64,000 bases of DNA from Meriones unguiculatus (Eukaryota > Chordata > Mammalia > Rodentia > Muridae). The notes under the pieces were generated by a model. The model searched no databases, was not told the DNA's origin, and saw only the letters and a program-made list of their open reading frames with translations. Each line of letters starts with the position of its first letter. The first letter of the stretch is position 1. The stretch is taken from assembly GCF_030254825.1 (NCBI RefSeq), contig NC_083367.1, forward strand, positions 27,973,001 to 28,037,000. Direction: 5' to 3'. Positions 35,693 to 46,197 of this stretch are shown here, piece after piece. A program made the translations under genes and the position numbers.

Positions 35693-35949
35693 CAATGCAG
35701 TTTATTCAGGAACCTTGAACAATCATCTGACCCTCGGGAAAGCCAGCCCACAGCTTAAATAGCCTCTGGGTAGCCAACCCAGGCGTGCCACGTGGGCAAT
35801 GCAGATAGGTCCACATACATGGAAGCAAGCCAGATCCTCAGCCTTAGCCAAATGTGGAATTGTTCATGACAGAGAGCACTCACCATCGGGAAGGTGGAAG
35901 GCGGAAACCAGCTCCATCTTTAAGGCACAGCATTCCGCAGCTCTCTACA
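35693..35949 (-). mobile_element. ERV 3' LTR, U3 and R only
   Basis: On the minus strand the LTR starts TGTAGAGAGCTGCGG right after a polypurine tract (AAAACAAAAAGGGGGAAC, 35950-35967). It has a TATTTAAG promoter motif at 35754-35761, an R region with GGGTCAGATGATTGTTCAAG, and AATAAACTGCATTGAA at 35691-35706, followed directly by A's. U5 is absent, so the copy stops at the RNA 3' end. The layout resembles IAP/betaretrovirus-like rodent LTRs. Confidence 0.85.
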
Positions 35950-36199
35950 GTTCCCCCTTTTTGTTTTAGACGCATCAGGCAAGAGTAGAGGTCTGATCTC
36001 TGATATTAGAATATTAGAAATAAATTGGGACTTTGTACCGATGTTCATTTAGGTATCATCCACCCAAAGAGCATCAGACCTGTCCGATACCTTTTTCTCA
36101 GAGGCGGGACCTGGGGCATCAACCCGCATGCAATCAGAAATGCTCTTCTCTGGGTCCAAAGCGGCTGACCCTGAGTGCAGTGCTTAGCCTCGCATCCTG

Positions 36200-37265
36200 A
36201 GCGTAACATTTTAGCTTTTTATGGTATCCAACCATGGTTGGGGCGAATGTCCTGCTTCAATGGCTGTAAAGGCCTGAATGATCATGGCTGCATCACACTG
36301 TTGTGAGACTCTAATCTTGCATATATACCACAGGCAAACCAAGGAGACCAACACCAGAAGGCCTGCTAACGCTCCCATGCCCGCCCATTCCTTCAGATGA
36401 TTCATGGCTGCAACAATCCATGATGATAATCCTGTGGCTAGTCCTGCGTCCACTCTGGTGGAATTTACTGTGACAATGGCCACTCTCAGCTGCTCCATCG
36501 TAGTATCGAATTCTCCAGTTCAATTACCTAAAATATAGCTCGACAATTGTTTAGACAGATTTGCAGCACAGGAAAAATTCTCATGTTATATGCTAGTGAC
36601 TCAAAGTCCAGCATATTTTCATTGACAGCCAAGTTGAGCGATTTGCCATAGGGTATCAATTTGCTCCTGCACAAGGTCAATCCTCTGATTGAACACCATC
36701 AAGCTTCCTTTTAGTTGAGCATTAATTCCTTTATGTACAACTAAGGCATGAGCTACATTGGCTAAATGATTATTCAGGGTCTGAGCGGTCTGCCCAGTAT
36801 GACTCATGGCTAATGCCCGGTGGTAGCTCCAACAACCGCCAGTGAGATGGTAGTAACAATGGTGGCTGTAGTTCCAAGATCCCTTTTCTGTCTGAAGAGA
36901 GTCATAGCGTGAGGGGCATCAATGGGCACAGGCACCCAGTGAGGCATGCGAGTAACCAGGGCATACCTAAATTTACTAGCATTCCAGCATTGGGCAAAAA
37001 AGCAAGTATCATTACCACAATTACTTGGCTCTATCTGGCTAATAATGAATAAAAATGGGGGATATAGACAAACAGGTGTGGGCTTATAGGAAATATTATG
37101 AGAAGCCTTAACCCCCTCGTTGAAACATCCTGCGTCATTTCTAGAACTAGCAGTGGTGGTGTCCGAGGTCTGAGTAGGTTCAGGAGACCATTGCCCCCAG
37201 GGGCGAGACGTGCTCCATGCCAATTGACTAACTCCATGTTTTCCTCCACTTTTGAAAGTCATTTA
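36200..37265 (-). pseudogene. env: Betaretrovirus-like ERV env remnant (broken)
   Basis: The minus-strand frames carry the end of the surface subunit and the transmembrane subunit of a class II ERV envelope, the glycoprotein that mediates virus-cell fusion. Frame 36810-37262 ends with a furin-type RQKR site followed by a hydrophobic Ala/Val/Ile/Thr-rich fusion-peptide-like stretch. Frame 36619-36807, in another register, continues with heptad-like Leu/Asn/Gln sequence. Frame 36211-36498, in the same register as the second, contains a hydrophobic membrane anchor and a short tail. The gene is inactive: one frameshift near 36808, several stops between 36500 and 36618, and no SU N-terminal part. 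The 5' side was lost where the L1 begins. Confidence 0.8.
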
Positions 37266-38880
37266 AGGTTCTTAAATTATTTTTCCCTTTTTTTTTAAAT
37301 TTTTCATCAATTACACTTTATTCATTCTGCATCCCCCCATAAGCCCCTCCCTCCTCCCCTCCCAGTTCCTCCCTCCCTCCTCCCTCTGCTTGCATGCCAC
37401 TCCCCAAGTCCACTAATAGGGGAGGTTCTCCTCTCCTTTCTGATCTTAGTCTGTCAGTTCACATCAAAAGTGGCTGCATTGTCCTCTACTATGGCCTGGT
37501 AAGGCTGCTCCCCCCCAGAGGGAGGTGATCAAAGAGCAGGCCAATCAGATTATGTCAGAGGCAGTCCCTCTTCACATTACTATGTAACCCAATTGGACTC
37601 TGAACTGCCCTGGGCTACATCTCTGCAGGGGTTCTGGGTTATCTCCATGAATAGTCCTTGGTTGGAGTATGAGTCTCTGGGAAATTCCCTGTGTTCAAAT
37701 TTTCTTGTTCTGTTGCTCTCCTTGTGGAGACCCTGTCCTCTCCAGCTCTTACTATTTCCCAGTTCTTACCTAAAATTCCGTTCACCTGCCCAACAGTTGC
37801 CCATCAGGCTCCGCATCTGCTTTGATAGTCTGAAGGGCAGAGGCTTTCAGAGGCCCTCTGTGGTAGGTTCCTAGGTTGTTTCCTGTTTTCTTCTTCTTCT
37901 GATGTCCATCCTCTTTGCCTTTCCGGATGGGGATTGGACATTTTAGTTAGGGTCCTCTCTCTTGCTTAGTTTCTTTAGATGCACAGGTTTTAGTGGGTTT
38001 GTCCTATGTTGTATGTCTATATGAGTGAGTATATACCATGTGTGTCTTTTTGCTTCTGGGACAACTCACTCAGGATGATCCTTTCCAGATCCCACCATTT
38101 ACCTGCAAATTTCATGATTTCCTTATTTTTCATTGCTGAGTAATATTCCATTGTGTAGATGTACCACAATTTCTGCATCCATTCTTCAGTTGAGGGGCAT
38201 CTGGGTTGTTTCCAGCTTCTGGCTATTACAAATAAAGCTGCTACAAACATGGTTGAGCAAATGTCCTTTTTGTGTACTTGAGCCTCTTTTGGATATATGC
38301 CCAGTAGTGGTATGGCTGGATCTTGAGGAAGCGCTATTCCTAGTTGTCTGAGAAAGCTCCAGATTGATTTCCAGAGTGGTTGTACAAGTTTACATTCCCA
38401 CCAGCAGTGGAGAAGGGTTCCCCTTTCTCCACAACCTCTCCAGCATGTGTTGTCACTTGAGTTTTTGATCTTGGCCATTCTCATGGGTATAAGGTGAAAT
38501 CTAAGGGTTGTTTTGATTTGCATTTCCCTAATGGCTAGTGAGGTTGAGCATTTCTTTAAGTGCTTCTCTGCCATTCAGTATTCCTCTACAGAGAATTCTC
38601 TGTTTAGCTCTGTTCCCCATTTTTTAAGTGGATTACTTGGTTTGCTGCTTTTCAGCTTCTTTAGTTCTTTATATATACTGGATATGAGTCCTCTGTCAGA
38701 TAAAGGGTTGGTGAAGATTCTTTCCCAATCTGTAGGTGGTCGCTTTGTTTTGATGATGGTGTCCTTTGCTTTACAGAAGCTTTTCAGTTTCATGAGGTCC
38801 CATTTATTGACTGTTGCTCTTAGAGCCTGTGCTGTTGTTGTTCTGTTCAGGAAGTTTTCCCCTGTACCAATGAGTTCTAG
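37266..38880 (-). mobile_element. L1: L1 part of the composite (ORF2 end, 3' UTR)
   Basis: In reverse complement the 3' UTR runs from an A-rich tail near 37270-37310 (CATTCTGCATCCCCCC on the plus strand) to about 38016. ORF2 C-terminal codons run from about 38880 to 38017 in one register. They show the Cys-rich CWRGC and HCWWECKLVQPLW motifs (about residues 45-65 of the 38017-38574 frame) and the YIYTMEYYSAMKNKE block. One in-frame stop lies at 38575-38577. The near-intact frame suggests a comparatively young source L1. Confidence 0.9.
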
Positions 38881-38886
38881 TATATT

Positions 38887-38903
38887 TGGGGGCTCACATT
38901 TTT
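38887..38903 (+). repeat. Target-site duplication, right copy
   Basis: The same 17 bases as 35672-35688, followed by AACC. It bounds the composite insertion on its 5' (right) side. Confidence 0.9.
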
Positions 38904-39108
38904 AACCACAAGCAAGAAGTAGAGAGAATGAACTAGATGAGGTGAGACTATAAAAAAGCAAAAGTCAACCTCGGAGATATACTTTATTAGGGCCACACAT
39001 CCAAAACTTCCCCAACTGTGCCACCAAGAACCACGTGCTCAGTTGTCTGGGCCTTCAGGATCATTTCATTAGATAAGCAGAATAGCCCTTTACCCATTAA
39101 AGGGAGTA
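38904..39108. other. Short unassigned stretch
   Basis: GATATACTTTATTAGGGCCA and the following lines hint at an old repeat, but I cannot name it. Confidence 0.3.
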
Positions 39109-39109
39109 A

Positions 39110-39826
39110 TTTTTTTTAACTTTTATTAATTACACGTTATTCACTTTGTATCCCCCCATAAGCCCTCCATTCTCCCCTACCCATCCCACCCTCCCTCCCC
39201 CTTCTTCATGCATGCCCCTCCCCAAGTCCACTGATAGGGGAGGTCCTCCTCTCCTTCCTTCTGATCTTAGTGTATCAGATCTCATCAGGAGTGGCTACAT
39301 TGTCATCTTCTGTGGCCTGGTAAGGCTGCTCCCCCCTCAGGGGAAGGTGATCAAAGAGCAGGCCAATCAGATTATGCCAGAGGCAGTCCCTCTTCCCATT
39401 ACTATGGAACCCACTTGGACACTAAACTGCCATGGGCTACATCTGTGCAGGGGTTCTAGGTTATCTCCATGCCTGGTACTTGGTTGGAGTATGAGTCTCT
39501 GGGAAGACCCCTGTGTTCAAATTTTCTGGTTCTATTGCTCTCCTTGTGGAGTTCCTGTCCTCTCCAGATCTTACTATTTCCCACTTCTTACATAAGATTC
39601 CATGCATTCTGCCCAAGAGTTGGCCATAAGTCTCAGCGTCTGCTTTGATAGTCTGCAGGGCAGAGCCTTTCAGAGGCCCTCTGTGGCAGGTTCCTAACTT
39701 GTTTCCTGTTTTCTTCTTCTTCTTCTGATATCCATCCTCTTTGCCTTTCGGGATGGGGATTGAGCATTTTAGTCAGGGTCCTCTCTCTTGATTAGTTTCT
39801 TTAGATGGACAGATTTTAGTAGGTTT
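39110..39826 (-). mobile_element. L1: L1 3' UTR
   Basis: Closely related to the L1 part at 37.3-38.0 kb: TTATTCACTTTGTATCCCCC, CCACTGATAGGGGAGGTCCT, ATCAAAGAGCAGGCCAATCA, TAGATGGACAGATTTTAGTA. The similarity stops at about 39826. I could not find a convincing target-site duplication. The plus-strand frame 39146-39595 is antisense L1 and not a gene. Confidence 0.9.
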
Positions 39827-39829
39827 CTT

Positions 39830-40125
39830 TGGGGGGCAATACCAACATCAGTCATCCGAATCCAGAAGACCGGCAAATCAGCAAATAGCAAATGCAGCAG
39901 CAGAACGAACCAGCAGCAAGCAGTCTTCCTCCAAGCAGCCCCACCTTCTTCCTCTGGGTTGTCTTGTTTCTACCCCTCAAAGTCCTCAGAATTCAACTCA
40001 TCCCACCTGGCAAAGAACACATTCCGCACGAGGCATTTAACAGGTGTGGACAAAGTAAAATCCCTAACTTGAAATTTTAACAGAAACATGTCTACATGTG
40101 ATAAACAAAAACATCCACAACAATT
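39830..40125 (-). mobile_element. LTR-like sequence (family unknown)
   Basis: Read on the minus strand, TGTTGTGGATGTTTTTGTTT begins an LTR-like unit, with CACATGTAGACATGTTTCTG and a CAG/CTGCTG-rich part ending near TTGGTATTGCCCC. It resembles rodent RMER-type LTRs to me, without firm ends. Confidence 0.4.
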
Positions 40126-40455
40126 GGTGGTCCCAAAAGTGTGCCAAATGTTTTCTGCACACACTTAAATACACAGAGTGAAACTGAACTTAAGGGTTTC
40201 ATGCACACTGTCTAGTCACTGACGTGTTCAGATGAACAAAGCACCCAAGAGACACCACTGAATTTACAGGGAGCACATGGTGGGCTGACCCAGGCAGGAG
40301 CTCCCTGCCATTGAAATGCGCCTCAATGCAAAGGAAAAGATTATCCCAAAGCCATGAGAGGAGGAAACACGAAGAAGATGTTTCAGAATAAACTGAAGAA
40401 ACAAAAACTTAAGGCATGAGAACAGTCTCAGCATAAAATAAATGGTAACAAATGT

Positions 40456-40494
40456 GAAGAAGAAGAAGAAGAAGAAGAAGAAGAAGAAGAAGAA
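40456..40494 (+). repeat. GAA microsatellite
   Basis: About thirteen GAA units. The Lys-rich plus-strand frame 40442-40708 arises from it. Confidence 0.95.
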
Positions 40495-40654
40495 ACTTCA
40501 AAGCAACTGCATTCCTAGAATATGTCTCCTAACACACACAAAAAACACAGCTTCTAAGGGTGACTTAATTTTACTCACATCAGAGTTAAGCTGCAGCCAA
40601 AAGGTTTTAAGGAAATGCTTTGTAGAATATGTGCTAATTCACCTATTAGAGTGG

Positions 40655-40745
40655 ATCGTCACTCTAAAGTTACTTAATCTTTTCGATTCTCAGTATCTTC
40701 ATTTATAAAATAGAATTAACGCCTTCTTCGTAGATCCAGTGGTGA
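40655..40745 (+). mobile_element. MIR: MIR fragment
   Basis: AAGTTACTTAATCTTTTCGA, TTCTCAGTATCTTCATTTAT and AAAATAGAATTAACG follow the MIR core order. Confidence 0.5.
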
Positions 40746-40769
40746 AGTGCTAATACTCCTCTAATCTTA

Positions 40770-41080
40770 TTCTGGTGTTCTAAGTGAACAACACTGACTG
40801 AGTGATTTTTTAAAGAACAGATGTTTATTGAGCTGAGTCCCGAGACTGAAGAGTCAAAGAGCCTGGGAGAAAATTCTGGTGGGAGTCATTTTCTTGTAAC
40901 ATGTCATACAGCATCACAGTGCAAAGCAGAACTTTCTAGGCCAATTCTTTCCCTCATGATCTCACCTAATCCTATTTCCCAAAGGCCCAGCTCAAGTTTC
41001 CAACAGCTGACCGGAAAACGCTCAACTGTACTTGCCAATTGGAGTAGAATGCTCCTTCTTGACTCTCATCCTAAAGTCAT
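40770..41080. other. No recognised element
   Basis: Unique-looking DNA. The plus-strand 144-codon frame at 40821-41255 runs into the GGAA repeat and is not credible as a gene. Confidence 0.4.
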
Positions 41081-41226
41081 GGAAGGAAGGAAGGAAGGAA
41101 AGAAGGAAGGAAGGAAGGAAGGAAGGAAGGAAGGAAGGAAGGAAGGAAGGAAGGGAAAATCTCTAATTTATTCTATTCTGTCCTATTCTATTTTGTTATC
41201 TATTCTGTTCTATTCTATTCTATTAA
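41081..41226 (+). repeat. GGAA array followed by TTCTA array
   Basis: About eighteen GGAA units (41081-41155, one GAAA interruption) are followed within a few bases by imperfect TTCTA/TTCTG pentamers (about 41168-41226). Purine strand switches to pyrimidine strand. Confidence 0.9.
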
Positions 41227-41229
41227 AAA

Positions 41230-41695
41230 TTTCTTATTTCTCTCTCTCTCTGTGAGTCTCTTGTCTCTCTTGTTCACTCTCTCTCCCTCTGATTCCTTCT
41301 CTTTCTTTTACTTATATAGAAGCAGCAAAAGAAGATGTCTTTTTGCAATAAGAAGCAATGAATGAAAACAGAATGTGCATTTTAGCCAAGTAGAAAGGGC
41401 TTTGAAGGTTGTGTGAAGAGTCTCTGCTTCTAGTTTAGTAACAAAGCATCATTTAATGAAAAACTGAATAAAGTAAGATGAAAACAATGGCTAAGCTGAA
41501 CACTTCAAGCCAATGTATGAATGAACCAAAGGTGAAGAAGTATCACCCACTTCATAGGGTCTTTGTACTCCTACATAAGCTGTTTTAGATGCTATCTCCT
41601 TTTAGGTCAGAGGATTCCAACTCTGGTTACATAACAGAAACACATGGGTAACATTTAAAATCCCTATATGTGCAAAAGAGCATTGTCTTTTTAAA
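41230..41695. other. CT-rich then unique DNA
   Basis: A CT-rich tract at 41238-41310, then unassigned AT-rich sequence. Confidence 0.4.
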
Positions 41696-41699
41696 AATA

Positions 41700-42080
41700 T
41701 CTTCGTCTATTTTGTGCTGCTATGACATCATGTCACAGTGTAATTGTATTGGGCCTATAGTTATGAAAGCTGAGAAGTCTCAGACTAAGGGACACATATT
41801 GTGAGATCCTTCTTATTGCCTCACTCCAGGGAAGAGGCTAAAGGGCAAAAGAGCACTTAAGAGAACATCAGAGAAGCTGTATAACTGTATATTATAAAAC
41901 TATACAGTAACAACAAGGAGCCTGCTTCTGTGATTACCAGCCCTCTCTCCCTCAAGACATCAATGAGAAGAGAGCCCTTATCAACTAAGCTTGTCTTCAA
42001 ATTCTACCTCTCAGCACTGTGGCAATGAGAATCAACATTTCAGGCTAAGAATTTTGAGGGACATGCTCATATCATAACAC
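41700..42080 (-). mobile_element. MaLR-type LTR
   Basis: Reverse complement MST/MT layout: TTTTGTGCTGCTATGACATC, GAGAAGTCTCAGACTAAGGG, ATCAATGAGAAGAGAGCCCT, then AACATTTCAGGCTAAGAATT and ATGCTCATATCATAACA at the LTR 5' end. Confidence 0.6.
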
Positions 42081-42329
42081 TAAGTGATTCCAGTATAACT
42101 CAAAGGTGACCTGGGCTAGAGGTTCAACCATTCTATGCTAGTCTGTTTAGGCCTCAAATGCAATTATTTGAGGACAAGAATCTCATGGTGACTTGAGGTG
42201 TGATTTATTCTTCCCTTCTGTTCTGGTTAGTTTGCTCATGGATGAGAATTAAATAATATAGTCCTCTATAGCTCTTATCATAAAGTCATTTGTACTAAAA
42301 AATAGACTTGAAATGCCATACCAGTTCTT

Positions 42330-42554
42330 TTTTTTTTAACTCTTTATTGATTAAACTTTATTCACTTTGTATCCCCCCTGTGGTTCCTTCCTGCCTCCCG
42401 TCCCAATCCCTCCCTTCCTCTACCCTCTGCATGCATGCCCCTCCCCGAGTCCACTGATAGGGGAGGTCTTCTTTTCCTTCCTTCTGATCCTAGTGAATTA
42501 GGTCTCATCAGGAGTGGCTACATCGTCTTCTTCAGTGGACTGGTAATGCTGCTT
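42330..42554 (-). mobile_element. L1: Short L1 3' end with clean target-site duplication
   Basis: Reverse L1 tail (TTTATTGATTAAACTTTATT, CACTTTGTATCCCCC) to GCATCAGG-equivalent sequence at CAGGAGTGGCTACATCG. Flanked by CATACCAGTTCTT at 42317-42329 and 42555-42567, a perfect 13-bp duplication, with the T-run (A-tail) starting at the left flank. Confidence 0.95.
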
Positions 42555-42569
42555 CATACCAGTTCTTAA

Positions 42570-43250
42570 AGAGCAACAGAATGCCTGGTCTTTCTGTCAA
42601 TATTTCTGTCTCTGAAACCCCATCATGAATTTTGTATCATGGAATCAGATTCTCACATATTAACACCCAGGCAGCAGACTCCTTTTGTAAGTCTAGAAAA
42701 ACATTGGCAAGGCACAGATCACTCAGTTTTTGTATGTACAAAAGTGGCTACAGGCCATGGCCTTTCAGGCAACTCATCCTAATAATCAACAGAGAAGGCA
42801 GAGCAGAGGAAGAACTTCCTCACTCAAGCATAATCCATCTGGTTCCCATTAAATGCACAACCCACAAGCCAAGCTGACTGTCCCTGGACCAGATGAGAAC
42901 TCCAACTCCATCCTGCCTTCTGCTTTGAAGGAGATTGTAGTTTGTACGTGATGCATTCCTTCCCTGGTAGCCCTGATGTACCATGTCAATGAACATTTTT
43001 TGAAACCTGGTGTTCTGGTTGAACAGAGCAGTGTATTACTGGGGTTACACTGCACCAAAACTAATTCATTTTTTAATTGTTCAGTATCAATCTTTTCCTT
43101 CTAAAAAGCATGAGGACCTGACAACTAAATTCTATAAAAATACCTAAGTATATTTAAATGTTGGCCTTTCCTGCTGTTTTCTTTTCTAGTTTGCTATCAT
43201 TTATTTGTTACTAATATGGCTTCTCTTTTGTCTTGTTGTCTGGTTAGCAT
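42570..43250. other. No recognised element
   Basis: Unique-looking DNA without a known repeat or exon. Confidence 0.4.
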
Positions 43251-43254
43251 GGTT

Positions 43255-43375
43255 GTTTGTCTGCCTGCTTTTGAGGCAGACTCTCATTTTGTAGTTCACC
43301 TGCTCTGGAACTTCAGCACACCGGCCCCAGAATCATGAGTGTTTGGATTAGTGGCCTGGCCACGCTGTCCAACGA
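43255..43375 (-). mobile_element. B1: Diverged B1-type SINE
   Basis: TTGAGGCAGACTCTCATTTT, TAGTTCACCTGCTCTGGAAC and GTTTGGATTAGTGGCCTGGC keep reverse B1 order. Confidence 0.55.
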
Positions 43376-43379
43376 TTTT

Positions 43380-45103
43380 TTTAATAACCACCTTCCCCTC
43401 CCTACAACACGGTATTTGTTTCACTTTCTGCACCAGGAAGATCAAGTTCAAATGTAGAAACCACTGGAGGACCTCTTCAGCATGCACAGGCATAAATAAA
43501 TGTGGATTGCCGCATTACTGGCTACATAGAAATAAAATCTCATAGTGTACACTCTCGTTTCTGTGTTCCATTTCATCATCCATTATTACCTCATAAAAAC
43601 TCCTCACTTCTTTCACAAAGTCCTGATTCATTTTCACTAGCTACAAGATAATGAATTATATACAGATCCCATAACCTAGTCATTGCATGAATATAACTAC
43701 CCTCTCATTTGTTAATAGGAGCAATGCTTAATCAAGTGTCCTTCTGTATAAGTAAATATATATGCTTGAATAACTATGCTTTTCAACCTCCCACCTCAAT
43801 ATCGTGTGGATATCCTAAGAACAGTCTTAAATATTAACAGCTATTTCTGTTTTATTGTCCAAAATAATAATTCAAACACACAACAAAAGTAGTTGGAAAT
43901 GACACTTTTTCCTAAGCCAAAAAGTAATAAAGGCATACTTATAATTTTAGCCAGTATGGTTTAGATTAACATGTCATTGATGCTTTAATTTATGATTGAT
44001 TCCCTGACTCTTAGCAAATTTGATCATCATTTCCGGTAATTTTTGGTCTTTGGGTTTTTACCCTGTGGGGAGTGGGATTGGAAATGGATTGCCTCAGCAA
44101 TTTGAAAGAGATAAGTAAAATTTTACCATTTAGGAAAGAAAACACACTTTGGCTTTGTAATAAACAAGCTTTATTATTTTGAGGTTTCTAGTCTTCTAAT
44201 GATGGGCATTATTAGAAATTCCTAATACATGTTTTAAATGGATCTTTCATCCTCTCTTGGTAGAGAATATGATTAGTCTGCTTATGATTCTTTTACATTG
44301 GGTCTTATATGGAATTCTGCTAACAGAACTCCTGATAATAAATGAGCATTTTTAAAACAAAAATGTTACATAGCATATACTAATACAACTCTTTGATAGA
44401 TTATAAAACTATGTTATTATCTAACTTGTAATTTTATATATATATTAAATAATACTAGTGTACTTTTTCTATTTAGAGATATAAAATGTGATACTGTGTG
44501 TGTGTATGTGTGTGTGTGTGTGTTTGTGTCCACATATTATGTGACACATGCTATTGTTTTATTCAAAACATTTTAAAAGTTTTTCTCTTCTGAACGTATG
44601 TCACACTGAAAATAATGTTATAAAACTTCCTAATAAGTATAAATTCAAATATCTTTTAATTTAATTTCTAATAAATTTTATTTGTATACTTAGTTCTGTA
44701 TTTGGCACATTAAAGTTTTATAATAAGTATATTTACTCATAAATAATAATTTATTATATAATATTTTCCTTTACCCTGATTACAATACATATACTTTCTA
44801 TTGAAGGGAGATTCCTTCAATTAACACTTTCCATAAATATGAATGTAATTACTTACTTTTTTGTTATCTTTATCTACACTACACTTGTTTTAAAACATGA
44901 ATTCATTTAATCATAAATGACAAGTTTGAAAAATTAAGCATGAAAATTTTTATTTGCTAATGAATGATTAGATTTCAATTTTCAGGAAGAACTGGACAAA
45001 AGGAGGACTAGGTCAGTTTAAAAGAAGAGCCCTGCCCTGCTTCCAGAGTCTATGAGCCAAGACACTGTAGATGCCAGAAACCTTGCATAGCATAAACCAC
45101 AAG

Positions 45104-45145
<42 letters not shown>

Positions 45146-45725
45146 GTTTTATAAATTAGGTACAGTGAGATGTTAGCAATGGAAACTAATAAAGTAGAGC
45201 AATTATAACATCCTTTAATGTATTGTTTACTGGCAGAGGTATGTTCTGGAAAATGTGTCATTAGACAATTTTCATTGCACATACACCAAGAGAACTCCTA
45301 GACAAACAAGATGGTATATACTCTTTCACATACTTAGGATATATAATATATAGGTCATACGCTGTTGTTGTGGGGCCATTATGAAAGAAAAAACCAATAA
45401 CATTAGCAGAGGTAAACGATGCACAGTAAACACAATAGATGGGAGACCATACACAGAAAAGCAGGGCATACCGTCTATAGTGAACCCTTTTCTGTGTGGA
45501 AGGACAACTCTCTAAAATGATAAAAGCACAGCCTAACAACTGCATAAACCATACCATACTCAGTTACTATCATTATCAGATGAATGTAAGCTGATATGCT
45601 TGTTTACCCCAGCATCATCAAAAATGTATGACGAATCCCCTGCATTGCACAGTCACAATGGACATAGTGCCAGCAGTGGAAATTTTCCACTTCATTATAA
45701 TCTCACGGGAGAATCTTCAGATGTG
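43380..45725. other. About 2.3 kb AT-rich DNA, two TG microsatellites
   Basis: TG repeats at 44499-44524 and 45107-45142 are the only structures. No exon or mobile element recognised. Confidence 0.45.
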
Positions 45726-45728
45726 TGG

Positions 45729-45878
45729 GCCATTGACGAGGCCATTATCCTGTGGCACGTGACTCTGCTGGAATAAAATTACCTACAGCTGCCACTGAAC
45801 TTTGCCATTGACGAGGACATTATCCTGTGGCACGTGACTCTGCTGGAATAAAATTACCTACAGCTGCCACTGAACTTT
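45729..45878 (+). repeat. 75-bp tandem duplication, one mismatch
   Basis: Copy 1 45729-45803, copy 2 45804-45878. Both start GCCATTGACGAGG, contain GTGGCACGTGACTCTGCTGG and end GCCACTGAACTTT. The only difference I see is C versus A just after GACGAGG. Confidence 0.95.
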
Positions 45879-46111
45879 GAGGCTGTTATTAAGTAACATT
45901 GTAATTACTTGCATACAGGTCAAATATCTCCCTGTAGTGACACCCCATAACTGTCACTGTGACTAAGTGGCTACAGCAAATAGCAGATACGCTGTTGAGT
46001 GCTGGACTAACTGATGATTGAGGACCCAAGCAGAAGAAAGCTGGGGAGATCTCTTAATTCTGAGAATATAGACATTTTGAAATACAACAATTGTTTATTT
46101 CTGGAATTTTC

Positions 46112-46197
46112 CATGTGTGCTGCATAGTTTTATGCCAACTTGATACAAGCTGAAGTCATTTCAGAGGAAGGAGCCAAAACTAAGAAAAATGCCAAGG
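46112..46197 (+). mobile_element. 5' fragment of an ORR1/MT-type LTR
   Basis: TTTTATGCCAACTTGATACA, AGCTGAAGTCATTTCAGAGG and GCCAAAACTAAGAAAAATGCC are the start of an ORR1-like MaLR LTR. It stops where an L1 3' end begins. Confidence 0.7.

Larger units (their letters stand above)
35689..38886 (-). mobile_element. L1: L1 insertion with 3'-transduced ERV env-LTR
   Basis: One 3.2-kb unit lies between identical 17-bp flanks. Read on the minus strand it runs: 6-nt junction filler, L1 ORF2 C-terminal part and 3' UTR (38880 to about 37290), an A-rich L1 tail, a betaretrovirus-like env remnant (about 37265 to 36200), a purine tract, and a 3' LTR that ends 8 bases after AATAAA in an A-tail. Every part has the same orientation. 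The simplest reading is that L1 transcription ran past its own poly(A) site into a downstream ERV, ended at the LTR poly(A) site, and the chimeric RNA was reverse transcribed here. An older separate ERV plus L1 is unlikely because the LTR lacks U5 and the flanks fit only the whole unit. Confidence 0.85.

Noticed and set aside
36211..37262. Functional captured env (syncytin-like) gene
   Set aside because: Three pieces in two registers, with several stops between 36500 and 36618 and no surface-subunit N-terminus.
38017..38574. 186-codon open frame as a host gene
   Set aside because: It is the C-terminal part of L1 ORF2, with its Cys-rich motif, in a 5'-truncated element.
39146..39595. 149-codon plus-strand frame
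   Set aside because: Antisense of an L1 3' UTR.
39110..39840. Target-site duplication for the L1 here
   Set aside because: Only weak similarity (GGGAGTAAT against GGGGCAATA); not convincing.
40821..41255. 144-codon frame with Lys-Glu-Gly-Arg repeats
   Set aside because: The repeats are a translation of the GGAA microsatellite and the rest has no domain.
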